A stretch of DNA of 64,000 nt from Phycisphaeraceae bacterium (GTDB lineage Bacteria > Planctomycetota > Phycisphaerae > Phycisphaerales > UBA1924). Position 1 is the stretch's first letter; each line of letters opens with the position of its first letter. Position numbers and translations under genes: made by a program. Location: the NCBI GenBank assembly GCA_019636565.1, contig JAHBXG010000005.1, positions 62,001 to 126,000 of the forward strand, given 5' to 3'. The notes under the pieces are model-generated. The model searched no databases. It had not been told where the DNA came from and was given only the letters and a program-made list of their open reading frames with translations. This document shows, piece after piece, positions 1 to 8,711 of the stretch.

Positions 1-348
1 GCCCTGGTAATCCACTCGCAGGTGCTGGTCGTTCAGGTACTCTCGGCAGCGGCTCGCGAGTTTCTCACCGATGATCGTAAATTCCATCCATCCGAGTTTG
101 CGGTAAATCTCATCGATACCGTCGCAGTAATATGGCGTGAAAGACTGCGCGTATTCGTTGAGGTGCCGGGCGATCTGGTGCATCTGCGTGGTCTGGTTCA
201 TGGACCCGCAGATGAACAGAATCCGCTTTGTCTTCGCTGCGGTCGCGGCGTTGAAAGTGTCGGGCGTTCGACCAAGCGGTCTGGTCGAAGCGGTCGATTG
301 GCTCTTTGGGTCCACAACGTCGTGCACGGCTAGGCCTCCCTGTTCCAT
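1..348 (-). CDS. Glycosyltransferase-like protein, N-terminal part (runs off the window)
   Basis: 116 codons are visible and the gene continues beyond base 1. The start ATG at 348 lies inside the last codons of the ABC permease, a 19-base overlap that suggests translational coupling. After about 40 low-complexity residues comes a beta-strand and glycine turn (KRILFICGSMNQTTQMHQIARHL), the usual opening of a GT-B or CDP-glycerol type transferase Rossmann fold, followed by a YRKLGWMEF segment. No catalytic motif is inside the window, so the glycosyltransferase assignment rests on the fold-like N-terminus only. Its place after an exporter and a fatty-acyl megasynthase suggests a role in the same lipid or surface-glycan pathway. 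Confidence 0.55.
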   Translation of the reverse strand, partial: MEQGGLAVHDVVDPKSQSTASTRPLGRTPDTFNAATAAKTKRILFICGSMNQTTQMHQIARHLNEYAQSFTPYYCDGIDEIYRKLGWMEFTIIGEKLASRCREYLNDQHLRVDYQG

Positions 349-1445
349 CTAGTGACCATCGCGCCGGCGACAAAGACGACCGCCGCGACTCCCGCTGTGA
401 TCGCGGCGCACTTCGCGGCAACCAGGGCGTCGGCGAAGATCATGGAGGCGCGCAAGCCCTGGTTTACGTAGAAAAGGGGAAGCGCTCGGGCAAACGCCTG
501 AAGAAACGGAGGCATCAACTCGACGGGAAAAAACGTGCCGGAGAGGAACATCATTGGGAAGAGAAATGCATTGGCTGCTCCGGCGGCGCTCTCGGCCTCT
601 TTGGCGATCGGCGTGAGCACCATTCCGAAGCCGACGAATGCAAAGACCTCAAGCACGACGAAGAGCGGGAGCCAAAGGTTGATGTCCAGCCGAACGTCGA
701 AGACCGCGAAGCTCACCAGAAGGATCGATGCGGTCGACAACGTGGCAAGGATCAATTGGTACAGGATATTTGAAAGCAGCCAATCGACGCGGGTCATTGG
801 GGTGGTTGCCAATTTGCGGAGGATGCCCTTCTGGCGCAGTTCGGCGTTCATGTTGAGTGCGCCGGAAAGACTGGACGTCATGATCGCCATTGCGATGATT
901 CCGGGAACAAAGAACTCGATGAAGCGGTACTTTTTTTCGAGGATCGACTGCGCCGTCATCGTGATGAACGGGGCCGTGCCCGACATCTGCTGATTGGCAG
1001 CGGCCACGAACGCATTCAAAGATTGCAACTTGGTCGTGACCGATGTCGAGCTTGGGTCGTAGACGTACGTCGCGGCGACCGAGGCGGAGAAATCTCCCTG
1101 TCGGAGCCTTTGCACCTGCGCTGCTTCGAAGCCCCTCGGAATGATGAATACGAGTGTGAGAGCATGTTCCTTCGCGTATTGAACGGCGCCGGCATCCGCG
1201 GGCACCGGAATGGCTTTGAACAGGCCGTCCGCGGCAAGGCTGTCGATGAACTTCGCCGACGCTGCGGTGTGGTCGAGATCCTGCACGGGAAGATCGAAAT
1301 TGAGGTGCTCTGGCTTTGTGAAAATCGCACCGAAGACGAGCACCAGCAGCACCGGGAAGGCGAGCGCAAAAAACATCGCCGATCGCTCGCGGCTGAGGCT
1401 CCGCAGCCGCACCATGAGATTGGCGAGGATGATGCGCGGAGTCAA
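330..1445 (-). CDS. ABC-2 type transporter permease
   Basis: 371 aa. The layout is that of an ABC-2 (DrrB/YhhJ-like) exporter permease: one N-terminal helix (FFALAFPVLLVLVFGAIF), an extracytoplasmic domain of about 140 residues, then five to six C-terminal helices. The segment with FPMMFLSGTFFPVELMP is the ABC-2 signature. The chosen start is TTG at 1443-1445, which overlaps the TGA stop of the ATPase gene (TTGA); an ATG ten codons later (1415) is the alternative. It works as the membrane half of the exporter whose ATPase lies directly upstream. The substrate is unknown, but the fatty-acyl megasynthase upstream suggests a lipid. Confidence 0.88.
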   Translation of the reverse strand: MTPRIILANLMVRLRSLSRERSAMFFALAFPVLLVLVFGAIFTKPEHLNFDLPVQDLDHTAASAKFIDSLAADGLFKAIPVPADAGAVQYAKEHALTLVFIIPRGFEAAQVQRLRQGDFSASVAATYVYDPSSTSVTTKLQSLNAFVAAANQQMSGTAPFITMTAQSILEKKYRFIEFFVPGIIAMAIMTSSLSGALNMNAELRQKGILRKLATTPMTRVDWLLSNILYQLILATLSTASILLVSFAVFDVRLDINLWLPLFVVLEVFAFVGFGMVLTPIAKEAESAAGAANAFLFPMMFLSGTFFPVELMPPFLQAFARALPLFYVNQGLRASMIFADALVAAKCAAITAGVAAVVFVAGAMVTRWNREA

Positions 1446-2449
1446 GAGGCACTCCTGCGCAGGCGATGGGCGTCCGGACCGGTGTCGGTGGTCAGGCTGA
1501 GAAAAGCTTCTTCCAGATTGGGTTTGCGAACGTCGATGCCTGGCAGAGTCCGGCCGGTGACTTTGATCGCTGCCAGAATCGCCTCGACGTCTTCCGTGGT
1601 GCTCACTTTGATTTTGACGTCGCCACGGCTGTCCGCATCCGGCTTGAAGTCCAACCGCGTCACTGCGTCGATGGCGCTCGAATCTGCGGACTTCAGAGTC
1701 AAGTACATGTAATTGGCATTGTGCTCGACCAGGTCGCCCGGGGAGCCGATCGCGACGATCTCTCCTTTGGAAATGATCGCGACGGTATCGGCGACCAGTT
1801 CCGCCTCTTCCATGTAGTGGGTGGTGAGGAATACAACCTTGCCTTTGCGCTTCAGGCCCAGCATGACATCCCACACCGCCCGCCTGGCATGCGGATCGAG
1901 TCCTGTTGTCGGCTCGTCGAGGAAGACGAGTTCGGGATCGTTCACGAGCGCGATCGCGATGCCGAGTCTCTGCTTCATGCCCCCGGAGAGAGTCACAAAA
2001 AGAGAATCTCGCTTGTCCTTGAGATTGACCAGATCAATCAGTCCTTCCACATCGGAAGTCCTGCGGCCGAACAGCCGCGCGTAGTACTGGATGGTTTCTC
2101 GGACGGTGAGACGATCGAACGAATTGAAACCCTGAGGCAGGACACCGATGCGGGGGACGATGTCACTCTTGTGGGTTGTGACGTCCATTCCGAAGACGCT
2201 GACCCGACCCGACGTGGGCGAACGGACGGTTTCGATGATCTCGACGGTCGTGGTTTTGCCGGCACCGTTCGGCCCCAGGAATGCAAAGACTTCGCCCTTT
2301 CGCACCTTGAAAGACACGTTGTTGACGGCGATCAAGTCTCCATAAGTCTTACTGAGGGACTCGACCACGATCGCATGCTCCACGGCGTGCGCGGCACTTG
2401 CTCTTACCGAATCGGGCGTGGGTTCAAATTGTCGATCGGGATGCCGCAC
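1442..2449 (-). CDS. ABC transporter ATP-binding protein
   Basis: 335 aa. This is an ATPase of the DrrA/CcmA-type exporter class. Visible motifs are Walker A (GPNGAGKTT, near residue 60), a Q-loop (GVLPQGF), the signature LSGGMKQR, Walker B (LVFLDEPTTGLDP) and a switch histidine (TTHYMEEAE). The last 90 residues form the accessory domain common in drug/lipid exporter ATPases. It starts with GTG, preceded by an AAAGGA ribosome site, and its stop overlaps the permease start, so the two subunits are co-translated. It lies 33 bases after the ACP-oxoamine synthase gene in the same direction. Confidence 0.93.
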   Translation of the reverse strand: MRHPDRQFEPTPDSVRASAAHAVEHAIVVESLSKTYGDLIAVNNVSFKVRKGEVFAFLGPNGAGKTTTVEIIETVRSPTSGRVSVFGMDVTTHKSDIVPRIGVLPQGFNSFDRLTVRETIQYYARLFGRRTSDVEGLIDLVNLKDKRDSLFVTLSGGMKQRLGIAIALVNDPELVFLDEPTTGLDPHARRAVWDVMLGLKRKGKVVFLTTHYMEEAELVADTVAIISKGEIVAIGSPGDLVEHNANYMYLTLKSADSSAIDAVTRLDFKPDADSRGDVKIKVSTTEDVEAILAAIKVTGRTLPGIDVRKPNLEEAFLSLTTDTGPDAHRLRRSAS

Positions 2450-2482
2450 GGTCTCTGATCCTTTCGATCACGCCTCGCGGCG

Positions 2483-4447
2483 CTAAAGCGTGGCCAGTTC
2501 ATCCGCAAAGATGCGAACGGTGTCGCGAATCTGGACCTCGTTGTGATTGGCAGTGACGAAGAACCGGAAGCGCGAGGAATGTTCCGGCACGGCGGGATGC
2601 AGGATCGGTTGAACATTGATTCCGCGGCGGTGCAGTGCGCCGGCCATACGCAGGCTCTTCACCGAACTGCCCACAACGACCGGAATCACCGGAGTTCCGG
2701 CTGCGAGGCCCGTGTTGAGCCCGCGGCGGGTGGCCTCACGCAGGAATAGAGCGGAGAGCTCGTGGAGCCGCGTGACTCGGTGTGGTTCGGCCCGCAGAAC
2801 AGTGAGCGCTGCGAGTGCTGCCGCTGCATTGGAAGGGGCAAGGCCAACGCTGTAGACAAAGCCCGGAGCGGTATATCGCAGCAGTTCGATCAACTCGGCC
2901 GAACCCGCCACATACCCGCCGCAACTGCCCAGTGTCTTGGAGAGCGTTCCCATCCAGAGATCGACGTCGCGCCGGGCGACGCCCCAGTGCTCACCGATGC
3001 CGCGCCCGGTGGAGCCCATGGTGCCAAGAGAGTGCGCTTCGTCGACCAGGATGAGGGCCTTGTGATCTTTCTTGAGTTCAACGAATCTGGGCAGATTTGG
3101 AAAGTCTCCGTCCATGCTGTAAACGCCCTCGATGGCGATGAGAACCCGTCGGTAGCGATGCCGGACTTCGGTCAACATGGAATCAAGCGCCTGCCAGTCA
3201 TTGTGTGGAAACGCGCGCCGGGTCGCGCCCGAGAGCTGCGCACCCTGGATGATCGAATTGTGCGCCAGGGCGTCGTGGACGATGAGATCTTCCGGTCCCA
3301 GCAGATGGCCAATGGTGGTGACGTTGGTGGCGTGGCCGGAGACAAAGACGATCGCAGCCGGAGTTTCGAGGAAATCGGCGATCGCCCACTCCAAGTCCTG
3401 ATGCACCTGCTTCTCGCCCGAGACCAGGCGGCTGGCCCCTGAACTCGTGCCGTATCGATCGATCGCCGCCTTGGCGGCGGAGACAACGTCCGGGTGGCGG
3501 CTCAGACCGATGTAGTCATACACGCCGAAATTGAGCACGTCGCGCCCTGCGATTCGCGCGACGCTTGTGCAACCCGTGCCGCCCTCGTCGACCCGGAAAT
3601 ATGGATGGTCGCCGGCAACGGCCTTCAGCATTCGCTCGTAGCGTTTCAGTTCAACGTACTCGGGAAACCGTGCGATGTCGTGGTGCGCAACGGCAATCCG
3701 AACGGCACGCAAGCCGATTGCCGAACTTGCCCTTGCGCTTGCTTGAACCGCCCGCGCCAGTTCCCCCAGAGTCTGCTCGGGATTGAATTCCTTGTCCGGT
3801 AAGCGGCAAGTGAAGGCTCTTTCGAGCGCGGCGGCGAGTTCAACCCGTTGCAGAGAGTCCAATCCGAGGGCGGTCAGCGGCGTGTCGGGTGTAATACCCG
3901 AAAGTGCCGCGCCCCCAAACGCGAGTGCGTGCTGGCAGACGGTGGCAAACACAGAAGAGTCGGCGGATGGCGGACCAGTGTGCGTGCTGAGAATCGCATC
4001 GTGGGAATCAAGCGGAGTGGCGTGCGCATCCATTGCCGCCACGGTTGGCGTGGCTTGACTGTGGAATGCGGCCAGAGAATGAAGAGTGCCTGCCAGCAAC
4101 GCCGATCGGCAGGCGCGGCGTTGGACTTTGCCACTAGAGGTCTTGGGAATCGTTCCGCAGCGCACCAGGACGATCGAGTGCAATGACACCCCGTGCTCTT
4201 CGATGACGGCCTTTCGGACTGCGTCAAGAACCGGGGTGAATTGCATTTCCCAGTTGCGCGTGACTTCGTGTACGAGAATTAGGCGCTGGCCGGCCGGATG
4301 TTCGACGGCGAAGGCCGCTCCGAGTCCGGCTTCAAGCAGCGGGTGGCTCTCGCGTGCAGTTGTTTCGAGATCCTGCGGATTGATGGTTGAGCCCACGCAC
4401 GATAAGAAGATCGTCGAGCCGGCCGATGACGTAGAGCTCGCCTTCAA
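2483..4447 (-). CDS. C-terminal part of split megasynthase: FAAL tail, ACP and alpha-oxoamine synthase
   Basis: 654 aa as an open frame, of which the first ~23 residues are out-of-frame sequence and not native. The frame then continues the acyl-AMP ligase tail (NPQDLE onward, ending in the IPKTSSGKVQRR motif with the catalytic lysine). An acyl carrier domain follows (LGLDSLQRVEL, with the phosphopantetheine serine) and then a full PLP-dependent alpha-oxoamine synthase. That domain shows the AHNS, DEAHSLG and GTLSKTLGSCGG motifs, the last with the PLP lysine. Such enzymes (KBL, BioF, SPT, CqsA, PigH) condense an acyl thioester with an amino acid and release CO2. The amino acid used cannot be read from sequence. 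Confidence 0.8.
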   Translation of the reverse strand: MKASSTSSAGSTIFLSCVGSTINPQDLETTARESHPLLEAGLGAAFAVEHPAGQRLILVHEVTRNWEMQFTPVLDAVRKAVIEEHGVSLHSIVLVRCGTIPKTSSGKVQRRACRSALLAGTLHSLAAFHSQATPTVAAMDAHATPLDSHDAILSTHTGPPSADSSVFATVCQHALAFGGAALSGITPDTPLTALGLDSLQRVELAAALERAFTCRLPDKEFNPEQTLGELARAVQASARASSAIGLRAVRIAVAHHDIARFPEYVELKRYERMLKAVAGDHPYFRVDEGGTGCTSVARIAGRDVLNFGVYDYIGLSRHPDVVSAAKAAIDRYGTSSGASRLVSGEKQVHQDLEWAIADFLETPAAIVFVSGHATNVTTIGHLLGPEDLIVHDALAHNSIIQGAQLSGATRRAFPHNDWQALDSMLTEVRHRYRRVLIAIEGVYSMDGDFPNLPRFVELKKDHKALILVDEAHSLGTMGSTGRGIGEHWGVARRDVDLWMGTLSKTLGSCGGYVAGSAELIELLRYTAPGFVYSVGLAPSNAAAALAALTVLRAEPHRVTRLHELSALFLREATRRGLNTGLAAGTPVIPVVVGSSVKSLRMAGALHRRGINVQPILHPAVPEHSSRFRFFVTANHNEVQIRDTVRIFADELATL

Positions 4448-5798
4448 ACAGAAACCCCACGTCGCCCGTCCGGAGGAACGGTCCTTCGCCGGTATCGCTC
4501 AGATTCGCAAGAAACGATGCACGGGTCTGCAAGGGCTTTTGCCAATAACCTTGGCCGACCGAGGCTCCTGAAACCCAAATCTCTCCCACGTGACCCCGGA
4601 CGACTTTGGCGCTCGATTCCGGATCGACGATCACGATGCGGGCATCGCCGACCGGTGCGCCGCAAGAGACGAAACGCCGAGTGAGGTTTTCGTCGGATGA
4701 TGCTGGGACGACACTGTTTCGTGCAAGGGCTGTGTCGCAGAATCCTCGCACGGTCGGACCGCCACCTCGCACGATGCCCGTGACCATGAGCGTCGCTTCG
4801 GCAAGGCCGTAGCAGGGATAGAAAGCGGCTGGATTGAACCCGCACGGCTCAAACACCTGCGCAAAGCGCTCCAGCGTCGCGGGCGACACGGGTTCGGCGC
4901 CGACGAATGCCAGACTCCAGGAAGAAAGATCGAGGGTTGAGCGCTGCTCGGCGGTGATTCTGCGGGCGCACAGGTCGTACGCGAAGTTGGGACCGCCGGA
5001 GATCGTCGCTCTGTGCTTGCTGATCGCCTCAAGCCAGGCCACTGGACGCTGGAGAAAAGATGCCGGCGACATCAGGGTACTGGCGGCTCCAGCGAGCATC
5101 GGGACGAGCACTCCTCCAACCAATCCCATATCGTGGCAGGCGGGCAGCCAGAACACGCCCGCTTCCTGCCCGATTCCGAACGCATCGTGGATGGCACGCG
5201 CATTGTCGATGAGGTTGCCATGGCTGAGCATCACTCCCTTCGGCTGGCTGGTCGAGCCGGAAGTGAACTGGAGCATGGCAAGGTTGTCGGGACCGATGTC
5301 CGGCATCCTCCACCCGGCCGCCGACTCATCGGCGATGTCATCGGAAGCGAGCCACACCATCGACGCAGCAGCGTCCATCCGCAGTCCGGAAGAGTCCATT
5401 AGCCGGACGATGGTGGAAACCGTGCTCATCGCTACGCTCGCTCCGGCATCCGCGGCAATGCCAAAGAAGCGATCCTGCGTTCGGCGGTGCGGCAGATAGG
5501 TCGGCACCGCCGTGCAGCCCGCATAGAAGCAGCCGAAGAAGCCGGAGATAAAGTCGAGGCCGTGCGGGTAAGCCAGCAGTACGCGCCGGCCGGCGAATCC
5601 CATTTCGGTCAAGCGCGCGGCGATGGCGCGGGCGCGACCATCAAGTTGGGAGTATGTCAGAATCGCATCGCTCTGGCCTTCCCGCAGAAATCGATAGGCG
5701 ACCTGATCTGGACGAACTCTGGCGTGATTCCTCAGCACACCAACAAGATCACCGTGATTGTGAATCAGACCGGAATGTATTCCTGCGTGAACCGACAT
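4332..5798 (-). CDS. Fatty acyl-AMP ligase (FAAL), N-terminal part of a frameshifted FAAL-ACP-AOS protein
   Basis: 488 aa in frame. It carries the adenylate-forming motif FTSGSTSQPKGVMLSHGN, the A5-type YPCYGLAEATLMVTG and the RTGDVGF motif, all typical of FAALs that activate fatty acids as acyl-adenylates for loading onto an ACP. The start ATG at 5798 is favoured over 5828 because GAAAGG lies just upstream. The frame breaks after RLDDLLIVRGLNH: the last 15 residues are not FAAL-like, while the expected continuation (PQDLE) sits one base out of phase in the overlapping frame. A joined protein would be about 1,100 aa, FAAL-ACP-AOS, making an acyl amino ketone from a free fatty acid. Confidence 0.85.
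   Translation of the reverse strand: MSVHAGIHSGLIHNHGDLVGVLRNHARVRPDQVAYRFLREGQSDAILTYSQLDGRARAIAARLTEMGFAGRRVLLAYPHGLDFISGFFGCFYAGCTAVPTYLPHRRTQDRFFGIAADAGASVAMSTVSTIVRLMDSSGLRMDAAASMVWLASDDIADESAAGWRMPDIGPDNLAMLQFTSGSTSQPKGVMLSHGNLIDNARAIHDAFGIGQEAGVFWLPACHDMGLVGGVLVPMLAGAASTLMSPASFLQRPVAWLEAISKHRATISGGPNFAYDLCARRITAEQRSTLDLSSWSLAFVGAEPVSPATLERFAQVFEPCGFNPAAFYPCYGLAEATLMVTGIVRGGGPTVRGFCDTALARNSVVPASSDENLTRRFVSCGAPVGDARIVIVDPESSAKVVRGHVGEIWVSGASVGQGYWQKPLQTRASFLANLSDTGEGPFLRTGDVGFLFEGELYVIGRLDDLLIVRGLNHQSAGSRNNCTREPPAA
4379..4382 (-). other. Probable one-base insertion (frameshift) in the FAAL-ACP-AOS gene
   Basis: On the minus strand the FAAL motif RG-x-NH-x-PQD should read CAT-NNN-CCG-CAG-GAT. 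Here four bases (CAAT) separate CAT from CCG, so the first frame reads on to a stop at 4332 and the rest of the protein continues in the next frame. Removing one base joins the two parts without loss of any conserved residue. No slippery run or stimulatory structure was seen, so this is either a recent inactivating mutation or a base-calling error. Confidence 0.75.
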
Positions 5799-5883
5799 GC
5801 TTGCCTTTCGGAAGCCCGCGTGCGCCAAGCGCCCCCGCGCACGTCGTGATGCACAGGCAGCGACGAAAGCGTCGGGTCACCTA

Positions 5884-6102
5884 TCAGCTTTTCGCGAAGC
5901 GGCCAGAGCCGAACTCCCGCTCGGCCTTGATCCAATCGGTCAAGGCGTCGCCGGGTCCGCCGAGGCGAGCCTGAAAGATCTCGAAAGCGCGGAGTCGCAG
6001 GCCATCGTCGGCGGGCAGTATCAGAGAATCCTTGCTCTTCGCGGCGCTGGTGGCAATGGGCGAAGTTCCGTGCGACTTGTGGTGCGGATGATGGTGAGCC
6101 AT
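5884..6102 (-). CDS. DUF2934 domain mini-protein
   Basis: 72 aa. The histidine-rich N-terminus is followed by the DUF2934 core (RLRAFEIFQARLGGPGDALTDWIKAEREF), a short helical domain frequent in Planctomycetes and Proteobacteria and of unknown function. A second copy lies at 35359-35667. The start ATG at 6102 is followed by MAHHHPHHKS. It lies downstream of the DUF1328 and sigma-factor genes on the same strand and may be co-transcribed with them. Confidence 0.75.
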   Translation of the reverse strand: MAHHHPHHKSHGTSPIATSAAKSKDSLILPADDGLRLRAFEIFQARLGGPGDALTDWIKAEREFGSGRFAKS

Positions 6103-6182
6103 TGGGGTTCCCGTCCTACAAAGGGTGAGCGGAATTGGGATGAACTGATCGAACGACTTCCGGTGTCTGCTGCGGGGCATGG

Positions 6183-6359
6183 TCAGGCGGTGCGGCCGCG
6201 TATGCGGGTCAGACCGAGGGCGAGACAAAGCAGGCAAATGAGGATGAACACGGCGCAAAGGATCTTCGCAATGGAGGTACCGCCCGCGGCGAAGCCGCCG
6301 AAGCCAAGTACCGCTGCAACGAGGGCGAGAATGAATGACGAAACGGCCCAATACAACAT
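6183..6359 (-). CDS. DUF1328 small membrane protein
   Basis: 58 aa, two predicted membrane helices separated by a glycine-rich turn ([20 protein letters not shown], then [15 protein letters not shown]). This matches the DUF1328 (YtjA-like) family, small inner-membrane proteins of unknown role often found in stress loci. The start is three bases after the stop of the sigma factor gene, which suggests co-translation. A paralogue lies at 13245-13418. Confidence 0.85.
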   Translation of the reverse strand: MLYWAVSSFILALVAAVLGFGGFAAGGTSIAKILCAVFILICLLCLALGLTRIRGRTA

Positions 6360-6362
6360 GGG

Positions 6363-7430
6363 TCAGTTCTTTCTCACGATTGGGTGTCGGGGTGTGGCTC
6401 GGGCAGCGGTGGGGATGCGCGTGCCGCGAGCGAAACGCGAGAGCGTGGACGTCTTGTGATCGTCTCTCCGCGTGGTCGCGGCGCTTGTCGACCGCGCGGG
6501 ATTGAGCGAGTTCTTCGGTGTGCAATCGGACATGAGTACATTGAGTTTGGCGAGCGATTCATCCACGATCTGACGGGCTCGCTCGCCGCTGATCCCAAGC
6601 TCGGCCGAGATCAGTTTGAGCGTGAGCGGTTTGCGCCCGTCTAGCCCGAACCGCATGCGCAGTATCCGACCCTCGCGGTCGTCAATGGTGTCCAAGAAGC
6701 GATTCAGCATCGACAACTGCTCGGATTGGAACATCCGTTCGTGGGGCATGCTTTCTCGACCGTCGGCGATGCGGTCCATCGGATCGGAGTCACTTCTCGA
6801 GCCGGTGCCCGGCAGTTCGGACGGCGGCTTGCACTGCCGGGCTGCGGACCGGATGACCTGTGCTTGTTTCAGCGGTACGTCCAACGCCAACGCGAGCGCT
6901 TGAAGCGAGGGAGCCTCGCCGAGCTGCAGCTCCAGCCTGCGGTACGCGATCTTCCACTTGGCGACCAGCTCAATCATGTAGATCGGAACGTGTACGGATC
7001 GAGTGGCGTTCTGCATCGCCCGCTTCATGGCGTGCTTGATCCACCAGCTCGCATACGTGCTGAAGCGTGCGCCGTGGGCGGGATCGAATCCCTCGACCGC
7101 GCGCAGCAAGCCCACGTTTCCTTCCTCGATGAGGTCTTCAAGACTCAGTCCCCGTCCCGCGTAGTTCTTGGCAATCGACACGACGAGGCGAAGATTCGCC
7201 TTCACCATGCGTTCCCGGCTGTTCTGGCAATTGTCATTGAGGATCTTCCAGCCGAGATCCCGTTCGTCTTCGGCGGTCAACAGCGCCGTTGCGCCGATCT
7301 CCCGCAGATATACCTGCAGGCCTGAGCGGACCACCTGTTTGCGGTCATTGAGTCCGCCATTGCCGTTCTTCACCCGAGTCGGTCTGGCGCTGGTGTGCCC
7401 GGCCTTCGGTGATGCGACTCCATTCAACAT
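6363..7430 (-). CDS. Group 2 sigma-70 family RNA polymerase sigma factor
   Basis: 355 aa. Region 1.2 (LQVYLREIGATALLTAEDE), region 2 (NLRLVVSIAKNYAGRGLSLEDLIEEGNVGL and FSTYASWWIKHAMKRAM, the core-binding and -10 recognition helices), region 3 and a region 4 helix-turn-helix (LTLKLISAELGISGERARQI) can all be read. Region 1.1 of the primary sigma factor is missing, so this is a non-essential RpoS/SigB-like group 2 factor. The C-terminus has a 50-residue basic tail. Its neighbours (DUF1328, DUF2934, entericidin-like and glycine-zipper proteins) support a general-stress role. Whether it reads the GATTGGGGAA motif promoters described below is open. Confidence 0.9.
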   Translation of the reverse strand: MLNGVASPKAGHTSARPTRVKNGNGGLNDRKQVVRSGLQVYLREIGATALLTAEDERDLGWKILNDNCQNSRERMVKANLRLVVSIAKNYAGRGLSLEDLIEEGNVGLLRAVEGFDPAHGARFSTYASWWIKHAMKRAMQNATRSVHVPIYMIELVAKWKIAYRRLELQLGEAPSLQALALALDVPLKQAQVIRSAARQCKPPSELPGTGSRSDSDPMDRIADGRESMPHERMFQSEQLSMLNRFLDTIDDREGRILRMRFGLDGRKPLTLKLISAELGISGERARQIVDESLAKLNVLMSDCTPKNSLNPARSTSAATTRRDDHKTSTLSRFARGTRIPTAARATPRHPIVRKN

Positions 7431-7522
7431 GCACGTACCTCTCCTTCGATCTGCGTTCGTGCCAACCCTTCCGGCAAGTCCGGCCCCAGCCTGCGCGGGC
7501 CGCTGCGGCTACGGGGATTCCA

Positions 7523-7711
7523 CTACTTGTTCTTGGCGGCGCTGTCCTCGATGCTGCCGCCCAGATGCTTGACGTCGTTGCCGAACCCTTCGGTCGTGCT
7601 GCACGATGCCAGAGCACCGGCGCCAATGACGAGCACCACCAGCGTGAGCAGACACGGAAGCGAAGCCTGAAACCTTTGTGAGACACGGTGTTGAATAGTG
7701 AACATGAACAA
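7523..7711 (-). CDS. Entericidin-like small lipoprotein
   Basis: 62 aa. An N-terminal helix ends in a lipobox-like LASC, and the mature part (STTEGFGNDVKHLGGSIEDSA) is the entericidin A/B signature, a short amphipathic stress-induced lipoprotein. The family is usually about 45 aa; the extra N-terminal residues may mean that a later start is used. It lies upstream of the sigma factor gene on the same strand, 92 bases away. Confidence 0.75.
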   Translation of the reverse strand: MFMFTIQHRVSQRFQASLPCLLTLVVLVIGAGALASCSTTEGFGNDVKHLGGSIEDSAAKNK

Positions 7712-7962
7712 TTCTCCTTCGGATTAGACAGACCATCTCACAAGCGAGACCGGTCGTGCAGGGGGCTGATGTTCTTGTCCGAAACGCGAGCCCGCCAGAA
7801 GTAGACGATTCCAATTCGCGGGCTTACCCCGGGGCTTGCTGTGGAAGCGCCGGGTCCGCGCAGTGCTTGGTGCACCGGTTTCAATCGGAAGGCGCCGGCT
7901 CTCGCCGGGCGCCCACCTTTTAGGGTCCGTTTCGCAACAGAGTGCGGGACGGGCGAACCGAG

Positions 7963-8487
7963 TCATGTCGTCCGCGGCTTGTTGCTGCGCGACGCTGATT
8001 CCACACGATCCCACGCGTCACGAGTCGCCGGTTTGGCCTTGTCCCATGCGAGCGTCGAGGTGCCTTTGGCCTTGTCCCAGCCGCGCCCAAGGTCCGCCTC
8101 GACGTTGTCAAAGGTCTTTCCCTTGCTCTCGCTGCGGCCGAAGCTCTCCCATCCGTAGCGATAGGCCGGGCTGTATTCCTCGAAGTTGACCTTCGAGTCC
8201 GCGTACGGTCGGGTCGAGTACTTCTCGCGCCAGTAGTTGCCCTCGAAAGTCGGATCGATGGCTTCCGCAACGGCGCTTCCAGCCATGCCGCCTACAACCG
8301 CGCCAACGACCGCTCCGGCGACAGCGCCGACCGGCCCGCCGATTGCGCCACCCGCTGCACCCGCTGCGGCTCCAGCGCCGACGGCACCCACACCCACACC
8401 GAGCGGATGCGCGCCGAGGGGGCCTGGTTTTGGATCCTGGGTCTGGGCATTGCCGAACGCGTTGGAATCTGGTGTCTGCTGATTCAT
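7963..8487 (-). CDS. Glycine-zipper domain protein
   Basis: 174 aa, starting MNQQTPDSNAFG with a clear AGGAG ribosome site. Residues 25-75 form an Ala/Gly/Val glycine-zipper membrane segment (VGAGAAAGAAGGAIGGPVGA). It is followed by a soluble half rich in aromatic residues (DPTFEGNYWREKY, YSPAYRYGWESFG) and containing a repeated WDKAK motif. This resembles conserved envelope-stress proteins of unknown function. About 220 bases upstream, to the response regulator gene, are empty. Confidence 0.75.
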   Translation of the reverse strand: MNQQTPDSNAFGNAQTQDPKPGPLGAHPLGVGVGAVGAGAAAGAAGGAIGGPVGAVAGAVVGAVVGGMAGSAVAEAIDPTFEGNYWREKYSTRPYADSKVNFEEYSPAYRYGWESFGRSESKGKTFDNVEADLGRGWDKAKGTSTLAWDKAKPATRDAWDRVESASRSNKPRTT

Positions 8488-8711
8488 GAAGTTCTCCTGA
8501 AAATGGCCGGGCCTCGCACAAAGGCCTCGACCTGGTTGAACGGTTCTCGGTCGCAAGCGTCCTGGGCGATTTCGACGGACCACTGCATTGTCGGATTGTG
8601 CAGCGGACAGCTTCTTCTCCTTCCACGCGAGGGAAAAAGAAGCGACACAAGCATCGTCGGGCAGTCTGTCGCCTTGGTCTACGGGGAACAAGTGCTCTAT
8701 TGTCGGTGCCG

